From NCBI GenBank assembly GCA_022792755.1, contig JAAWBP010000106.1, positions 1 through 8,998 on the forward strand: a DNA stretch of 8,998 nucleotides, read 5' to 3'. The notes under the pieces are model-generated. The model was not told the origin of the DNA. It ran no database searches and saw nothing but the letters and a program-made list of their open reading frames with translations. Below are positions 6,281 through 8,998 of the stretch, in pieces (within the stretch, counting starts at the first letter, position 1; the number at the start of each line of letters is the position of its first letter). Source of the DNA: Oscillospiraceae bacterium (GTDB lineage: Bacteria; Bacillota; Clostridia; Oscillospirales; Ruminococcaceae). The position numbers and the translations under genes were made by a program.

Positions 6281-6405
6281 GCGGGGAACCCCCGCTGGTA
6301 ATCGCGATTTATAAGCAGAGTAAATAACAGCGTTCATTTCCCGCGAGGTGCCTCGCAGGACAGTAACCCAAAAACCGGTAAAACCTTGGTGTGCGTATTG
6401 CCCGG
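6281..6405 (+). repeat. Structured repeat, unit C
   Basis: Complete compact copy. A variable GC hairpin (GCGGGG/CCCCGC, 6281-6295) is followed by a closing stem in which GGTAAT (6297-6302) pairs with ATTGCC (6397-6402) and CGC (6303-6305) pairs with GCG (6393-6395). Inside are an A-rich block (AGCAGAGTAAATA), the core hairpin GCGAG, GTGC, CTCGC (6343-6356) followed by AGGA, and the conserved ACCGGTAAAA..TTGGTGTGCG (6374-6395). In this copy the core hairpin is trimmed to a tetraloop. No protein-coding potential is evident. Function unknown. Confidence 0.65.
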
Positions 6406-6416
6406 CCTGGGCACAG

Positions 6417-6586
6417 GCGCGGAGTGCCTCCGCTTTCGATACGCGATCCATAGGCAGAGTAAATATTAACGCTGGAAACCCGCGAGCCGCCTTTAACGTA
6501 TTTTTTATCTCAGGCATCTCGCAGGCTTGAAAACTTTTTGACCGGTAAAAGTTCGGTGTGCGAATCACCCGCAGGGGCTCCCTGCC
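6417..6586 (+). repeat. Structured repeat, unit D
   Basis: The fullest copy. Head hairpin GCGGAG/CTCCGC (6419-6433); closing stem GAT-A-CGC (6438-6444) with GCG-A-ATC (6560-6566); GGCAGAGTAAATATTAACG; core hairpin GCGAG (6482-6486) with CTCGC (6518-6522), extended by GCCT/AGGC (6489-6492, 6512-6515) around a T-rich loop; then AGGC, ACCGGTAAAA (6541-6550), GGTGTGCG, ATCACC; and a terminal hairpin GCAGGG/CCCTGC (6571-6585). It ends about ten bases from the smr stop, so it forms the 3' untranslated part of the minus-strand operon, read antisense. Confidence 0.65.
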
Positions 6587-6593
6587 CCCGCAC

Positions 6594-6842
6594 TCAGGTG
6601 AGGATCAGGATGGTCACGCCGTCGTTGAGGCCGACCACCTTGCTCTTGATCCGGGGATGCCGCAGCCCCTTCCTGACCATGTCGCGTAGGACGGTGCCGG
6701 AGGTGCATCCGTGGATGATTGTGACCTCTTTGACACTCCCATTCGCACGGGTGAGGAACCGCTCAATATACCGCCGCGCCTCTTCCTTGTGCATGCTGTG
6801 AACGTCGATCTCGGCCTTCTGGTTGCTGAGAAACCGGGTCAT
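6594..6842 (-). CDS. Stand-alone Smr-domain protein
   Basis: 82 residues, essentially a single Smr domain. Smr domains occur at the C-terminus of MutS2 and as small separate proteins, and in characterised cases bind or nick nucleic acid (branched DNA, or mRNA in ribosome-rescue factors). Here EIDVHSMHKEEARRYIERFL (11-30) fits the 'LDLHG' helix segment, EVTIIHGCTSGTVLRDMV (39-56) fits the 'IIHGKGxGxLR' segment, and VVGLNDGVTILIL is the last strand. Both motifs are variant: DVHS for DLHG and HGCTSGTVLR for HGKGTGxLR. The ATG at 6842 overlaps the upstream stop in ATGA, supporting this start over a longer frame from 6938 that would overlap DUF1653. Last gene of the operon. Function is inferred from the family only. 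Confidence 0.85.
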   Translation of the reverse strand: MTRFLSNQKAEIDVHSMHKEEARRYIERFLTRANGSVKEVTIIHGCTSGTVLRDMVRKGLRHPRIKSKVVGLNDGVTILILT

Positions 6843-7072
6843 TCCGTTTCGCCTTCTTCCCCAAGATAAGTAAAGCGGCGGACGGTCTCCCCGTCCCGTT
6901 CCACCAGCTCGTCCCACATCGAAGCGGGGCGGATCCACAGCCCGCCGTCCCCGTAGAGCGCACGGTAGACAACATAGGGCTCCAACGTTTCGCTGTGGGC
7001 CGCCACCCCGAGGACTTCGTATTCCTTCCCCTTGAAATGCCGGTATCTCCCCGGCTTGACAGAAATTTCCAT
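6839..7072 (-). CDS. DUF1653 domain protein
   Basis: 77 residues. The start MEISVKPGRYRHFKGKEYEVL (ATG 7072) is preceded by AGGGTGA and sits one base after the stop of the upstream gene (TGAgATG); a longer frame to 7192 would overlap that gene by about 120 bases and adds low-complexity sequence only. The visible features GRYRHFKGKEYEVLG, AHSETLEPYVVYRALYG and GLWIRPASMWDE match DUF1653, a small single-domain family of unknown function in many bacteria, predicted cytoplasmic and beta-rich. Its stop overlaps the smr start by four bases (ATGA). Confidence 0.9.
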   Translation of the reverse strand: MEISVKPGRYRHFKGKEYEVLGVAAHSETLEPYVVYRALYGDGGLWIRPASMWDELVERDGETVRRFTYLGEEGETE

Positions 7073-7073
7073 C

Positions 7074-8270
7074 TCAGTCACCCTGCGGGCCGGAGGGTTC
7101 GGAATCAGCCGTCTGCTGGTCTCCCCCGGCGCCGTCCCTTTCTGAATCAATTTCAGTCTTCTCGATCCGCTCCGCCCCGTTGGTCTCCTCAAGTGGCAGG
7201 GCGATGACGTCGAGCCCGTTCCGGATCAGGTCATAGATATCGACGATCTCGATCTCAAGCGCTTCCGGGAGGGAGAGAACCTCCCCGTTGTCAAAACAGA
7301 GGATGATGTGATTCGACCGGACACTGGAAAGATAATAGCCATAAGTCTCGTCCTTTGCGATCAGCTCCAGGGCGTCGTCTGCAAGAACGCTTTGATCAAC
7401 AAGGATGTAGTGGTAGGCAAATCCGCTTTCGATCAGGGAATCGAGCAGTTCCCGCAGCGGCCCCTCGTCCTCGGCCAACGGACGGAAAACTCTTCCCTCA
7501 TATGTAAAATAGAGGCCGCCTTCCTCCGCGCTGTCCCGGTAGAGCCAGACGTCGACCTGTCCCGGCAGGAAACGGAGGCGGTAGGACGCTTTTTCGAGCT
7601 CTCCGGGCAGGGCCGCGCAGGGAGAAGCGTGGTTGACCGCACCGGTCAGCAGTTCATTCATGTAAACGTTTGCCTCTGCTGTCTCCTTCCCTTCACTGTA
7701 TTGGGAGACCTGTACCAGTTCCGTTCCGGCGGGGACGATGTGGTTGGTAAAGCAATAAAGTGTCTGTGCCGGCTGGCTGAACAACCCGGCCGGGATCAGG
7801 AGAAAATAGGGCGCGGTGAAAACCGCAAGCAGCAGGGAGACGATCCGCTTTTTGAAGGATTCGAGATCGATCCTGCGGAAGGTGATATGGCGGTTTAAAA
7901 AGTAAATGAGGAGTCCGGCGCAGAGGATCACAGCGATGGTGTAAAACAGGGCATACCAGTTGTCGTAAGGATTGAGGGCCATCGGCTGGGCGATATATTC
8001 CTTCCACCAGCCGTTCCACTCCTGATGTGAAAAAAGAAGGAGCGCCGCGGCGGCGCAGTCAATCAAAAACCCGAGGAGGCAGACCTTGAGGATCGCCTTC
8101 TTCCAAGTCATCCGCACACCGCTCAGCCGCAGGAGCTTCAGCGAAAGGAGCAGTACCAGCCCGTCCCAGGCGATATTGAGGGGCAGAAGGGAGATCCAGA
8201 GCCAGGAGGGTTTCAGGATGAGAAGCCAAAAGGGAAAGATAAAGCTGTAGCAGCGCGCTTTACGGTTCAA
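7074..8270 (-). CDS. Unrecognised five-helix membrane protein
   Basis: 398 residues beginning at TTG 8270. The start is supported by a strong AAGGAGGG six bases upstream (8277-8284) and by a TTGA overlap with the preceding stop. The N-terminal 165 residues are hydrophobic, with likely helices near 9-30, 31-50, 59-81, 105-126 and 143-165. Tryptophans and a DNWY segment lie between helices three and four. Residues 166-398 are soluble, with a strand/helix mix (ALPGELEKASYRLRFLPGQVDVWLYRDSAEEG, HIILCFDNGEVLSLP, VDIYDLIRNGLDVIALPLE) and a polar, probably disordered tail (about 372-398). I recognise no family, enzyme motif or signal peptide. Its place between a YjbR and a DUF1653 gene does not suggest a function. 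Confidence 0.85.
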   Translation of the reverse strand: MNRKARCYSFIFPFWLLILKPSWLWISLLPLNIAWDGLVLLLSLKLLRLSGVRMTWKKAILKVCLLGFLIDCAAAALLLFSHQEWNGWWKEYIAQPMALNPYDNWYALFYTIAVILCAGLLIYFLNRHITFRRIDLESFKKRIVSLLLAVFTAPYFLLIPAGLFSQPAQTLYCFTNHIVPAGTELVQVSQYSEGKETAEANVYMNELLTGAVNHASPCAALPGELEKASYRLRFLPGQVDVWLYRDSAEEGGLYFTYEGRVFRPLAEDEGPLRELLDSLIESGFAYHYILVDQSVLADDALELIAKDETYGYYLSSVRSNHIILCFDNGEVLSLPEALEIEIVDIYDLIRNGLDVIALPLEETNGAERIEKTEIDSERDGAGGDQQTADSEPSGPQGD

Positions 8271-8629
8271 GGGTTTCCCTCCTTATTTGGGGCCGCAGAA
8301 GGCTTCTTCCCGGTCAGGGAATAGCTGTGAAGGATCATGCTGCGCACCTCGTTTTCATCGGCTGAGTTCAGCCGGACTGTATTCCAGTGGGATTTGTTCA
8401 TGTGGTAACCGGGCGTCACCCAGTCAAAAGCCCGCCGGAGGAAATCCGCCCGGAGCGGCTCGCATTTCAGGTTGAGGCAGGGCACGCCGTCCTTCTGATA
8501 GAACAGGGCGAAAATTTTATGGGTTTCCCGGTGCCGGAAGACCAACCATTCCTCGCCGAAAGGATAATCCCGGTAAACGCCGGGAAGGGAGCCGCAGAAG
8601 GCTTCCCAGCCGTTGTTAGGCCCTTCCAT
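8267..8629 (-). CDS. MmcQ/YjbR family protein
   Basis: 120 residues. Family features: DYPFGEEWLVFRH (21-33), KIFALFY, CLNLKCEP (51-58), and the signature PGYHMNKSHWNTVRL (73-87). MmcQ/YjbR proteins have the CyaY/double-wing fold and are annotated as DNA-binding; a direct role is not established for most. The start is ATG 8629, with AAGGGG (plus positions 8638-8643) eight bases upstream; a GTG at 8638 overlaps that site and would add only three residues. First gene of the four-gene minus-strand operon; its stop shares bases with the next start (TTGA). Confidence 0.88.
   Translation of the reverse strand: MEGPNNGWEAFCGSLPGVYRDYPFGEEWLVFRHRETHKIFALFYQKDGVPCLNLKCEPLRADFLRRAFDWVTPGYHMNKSHWNTVRLNSADENEVRSMILHSYSLTGKKPSAAPNKEGNP
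8277..8284 (-). promoter_or_regulatory. Strong ribosome binding site before a TTG start
   Basis: AAGGAGGG on the minus strand, six bases before TTG 8270. It lies inside the end of the yjbR-like gene and decides the unusual TTG start of the membrane protein gene. It is the best Shine-Dalgarno in the operon. Confidence 0.8.
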
Positions 8630-8730
8630 CCGGAACACCCCTTCTCAAATGAATGCTGACGAGACAATCCACACAAAACACCTTGATTCTTTTTACTTCG
8701 TTTTTCCGAAGAAGTCAAAAGGAGATAAAC

Positions 8731-8758
8731 TATTTAACATTTTACACCAAGATATCAA
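8731..8758 (-). promoter_or_regulatory. Candidate promoter of the minus-strand operon
   Basis: Read on the minus strand: TTGATA (plus 8753-8758), a 16-base spacer, TAAATA (plus 8731-8736), in an AT-rich stretch 100-130 bases upstream of the yjbR-like start. A second possibility lies closer: TTGACT (plus 8713-8718), 17 bases, TAAAAA (plus 8690-8695). Neither is a strong consensus match; one of the two is likely because the flanking DNA is otherwise gene-free and unusually AT-rich for the window. Confidence 0.4.
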
Positions 8759-8779
8759 CAGATGCAATCCTTTTTTATT

Positions 8780-8813
8780 GCTGGGCACAGGCCCAGCGGC
8801 GGTTCGCCGCGCC
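8780..8813. repeat. Tandem GC hairpins upstream of the RNA gene
   Basis: GCTGGGC (8780-8786) pairs with GCCCAGC (8791-8797) around ACAG, then GCGG, TTCG, CCGC (8799-8810) forms a UUCG-type tetraloop hairpin. Neither is followed by a T-run, so they are not obvious terminators in either direction. They resemble the variable GC hairpins at the ends of the structured repeats (for example 531-544) and lie just before the repeated cassette. Confidence 0.6.
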
Positions 8814-8827
8814 GGGTGATCCCGGTC

Positions 8828-8856
8828 TTGACATTCCCGGTAAAACACGGTATCAT
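8828..8856 (+). promoter_or_regulatory. Promoter of RatA-like antitoxin RNA
   Basis: TTGACA (8828-8833), a 17-base spacer, TATCAT (8851-8856): a near-consensus housekeeping promoter, the best in the window. Transcription would start near 8863. Confidence 0.8.
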
Positions 8857-8862
8857 AAAAAC

Positions 8863-8948
8863 AGAAAGGCTGCCGATAGACGGTTAGCCCTCGGTAAGTA
8901 TTGGAAATAAACCGCAACTTGTGAGGGGTTGGCGGTTTATTTCTTTTT
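8863..8948 (+). ncRNA. RatA-like antisense antitoxin RNA
   Basis: Predicted RNA of about 86 bases, bounded by a near-consensus promoter and a clear terminator, without a convincing ORF. It has a 5' hairpin (GGCT..CCG at 8868-8875 with CGG..AGCC at 8881-8889) and a 3' terminator hairpin. Its last bases are complementary to the final codons, stop and 3' untranslated region of the convergent toxin gene. In TxpA/RatA of Bacillus the antitoxin RNA likewise runs towards the toxin and overlaps its 3' end, so the pair would form an extended duplex that blocks or destabilises toxin mRNA. The assignment rests on layout plus the small hydrophobic ORF; transcript ends are inferred. Confidence 0.65.
8905..8948 (+). 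terminator. Bidirectional terminator shared by toxin and antitoxin
   Basis: AAATAAACCGC (8905-8915) pairs with GCGGTTTATTT (8932-8942), followed by C and five T on the plus strand. The toxin stop codon (8937-8939) lies in the right arm, so on the minus strand the same hairpin would end the toxin transcript. Sharing one hairpin between converging genes is common in such toxin-antitoxin pairs. Confidence 0.8.
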
Positions 8949-8998
8949 ATGCGTTAACGCTACAATCAAGCTGATTAGACTAATCACCAGCGTACAGA
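8937..8998 (-). CDS. Small holin-like/TxpA-type toxin, C-terminal end
   Basis: Partial: the gene begins beyond the right edge. The visible C-terminus is CTLVISLISLIVALTHKKK followed by TAA: one hydrophobic helix ending in a short basic tail. This is how the 30-40 residue putative holin-like toxins of Firmicutes end (membrane-acting toxins of type I toxin-antitoxin pairs). Those known are controlled by an antisense RNA overlapping the 3' end, and such an RNA gene faces this one at 8828-8948. The gene lies in the minus direction and its stop is inside the shared terminator hairpin. The call is based on a short piece; the missing N-terminus would be expected to carry a segment like YEALSLMI. Confidence 0.65.
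   Translation of the reverse strand, partial: CTLVISLISLIVALTHKKK

Larger units (their letters stand above)
8818..8949 (+). repeat. Direct repeat copy 2 (promoter-RNA-terminator cassette)
   Basis: Second copy of the cassette described at 6088-6220, same orientation, with scattered substitutions mainly in the promoter spacer, between the two hairpins and in the terminator loop. The sequence from ATCATAAAA to GGTTAGCCCTC is identical. This copy keeps the better -10 box and the overlapping toxin gene. Confidence 0.85.

Noticed and set aside
6173..6568. 131-codon minus-strand frame through the repeat array
   Set aside because: It reads across hairpins, a terminator and repeat units with no Shine-Dalgarno or family resemblance.
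6842..6938. Longer start for the Smr gene
   Set aside because: It would overlap DUF1653 by about 100 bases and adds arginine/glycine-rich sequence; the ATGA junction at 6839-6842 is a better start.
7076..7192. Longer start for the DUF1653 gene
   Set aside because: The extra residues are out-of-frame translation of the upstream gene's tail; the family begins at about MEISVKPGRYRHF.
8838..8846. CCGGTAAAA in the RNA promoter spacer as part of the structured repeat
   Set aside because: The short match to ACCGGTAAAA of the repeat units is not accompanied by the core hairpin or tail, so it is probably chance.
8613..8910. Overlapping plus-strand frames of 68 and 85 codons
   Set aside because: They span the operon promoter region and the RNA promoter, and no family resemblance is seen.

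Overview
The window looks like part of the chromosomal replication-origin neighbourhood of a moderately GC-rich member of the class Clostridia, probably Oscillospirales/Ruminococcaceae-like. This rests on gene order (a RemA/RemB-family gene, then gyrB, then gyrA), on protein sequence character (GyrA reads GDASVYDAL in the QRDR, GyrB reads LPLWGKMLNVEKA), and on typical Clostridia small proteins (DUF1653, YjbR/MmcQ, stand-alone Smr). Taxonomy is inferred from remembered family features, not from a search.

Layout. Bases 2-217 are the 3' end of a remB-type gene. Bases 178-about 600 hold a GC-rich array of imperfect, hairpin-forming repeats that overlaps the remB stop codon and forms the gyrB leader. 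gyrB (625-2562), a small two-helix YcxB-like membrane protein gene (2617-3264) and gyrA (3516-6050) follow on the + strand. After gyrA comes a strong minus-strand terminator (6065-6088), then a promoter-RNA-terminator cassette of about 130 bp (6088-6220), then a second array of the structured repeats (about 6247-6586). Bases 6594-8629 are a tightly coupled four-gene minus-strand operon: yjbR/mmcQ-like, an unknown five-helix membrane protein, DUF1653 and Smr. The right end (8780-8998) carries GC hairpins, a second and better preserved copy of the promoter-RNA-terminator cassette, and, converging on it from the minus strand, the 3' end of a tiny hydrophobic toxin gene of holin-like/TxpA type.

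How it fits together. gyrB and gyrA encode the two subunits of DNA gyrase; the YcxB-like gene between them lies in the same transcription direction but has no known gyrase role. The minus-strand operon is joined by TTGA, TGAgATG and ATGA junctions, which suggests translational coupling; its mRNA is probably stopped by hairpins that lie between it and gyrA. The right-hand cassette plus the converging small hydrophobic ORF has the layout of a type I toxin-antitoxin pair (RatA/TxpA-like), with a + strand antisense RNA overlapping the toxin 3' end. The cassette after gyrA is a solo copy of the same RNA gene without a toxin.

The most unusual content is non-coding: (i) a family of structured repeats, with compensatory base changes, flanking gyrB and lying beyond gyrA, one copy of which supplies the C-terminus and stop of remB; and (ii) the duplicated antitoxin-like RNA, one copy with a toxin and one without.
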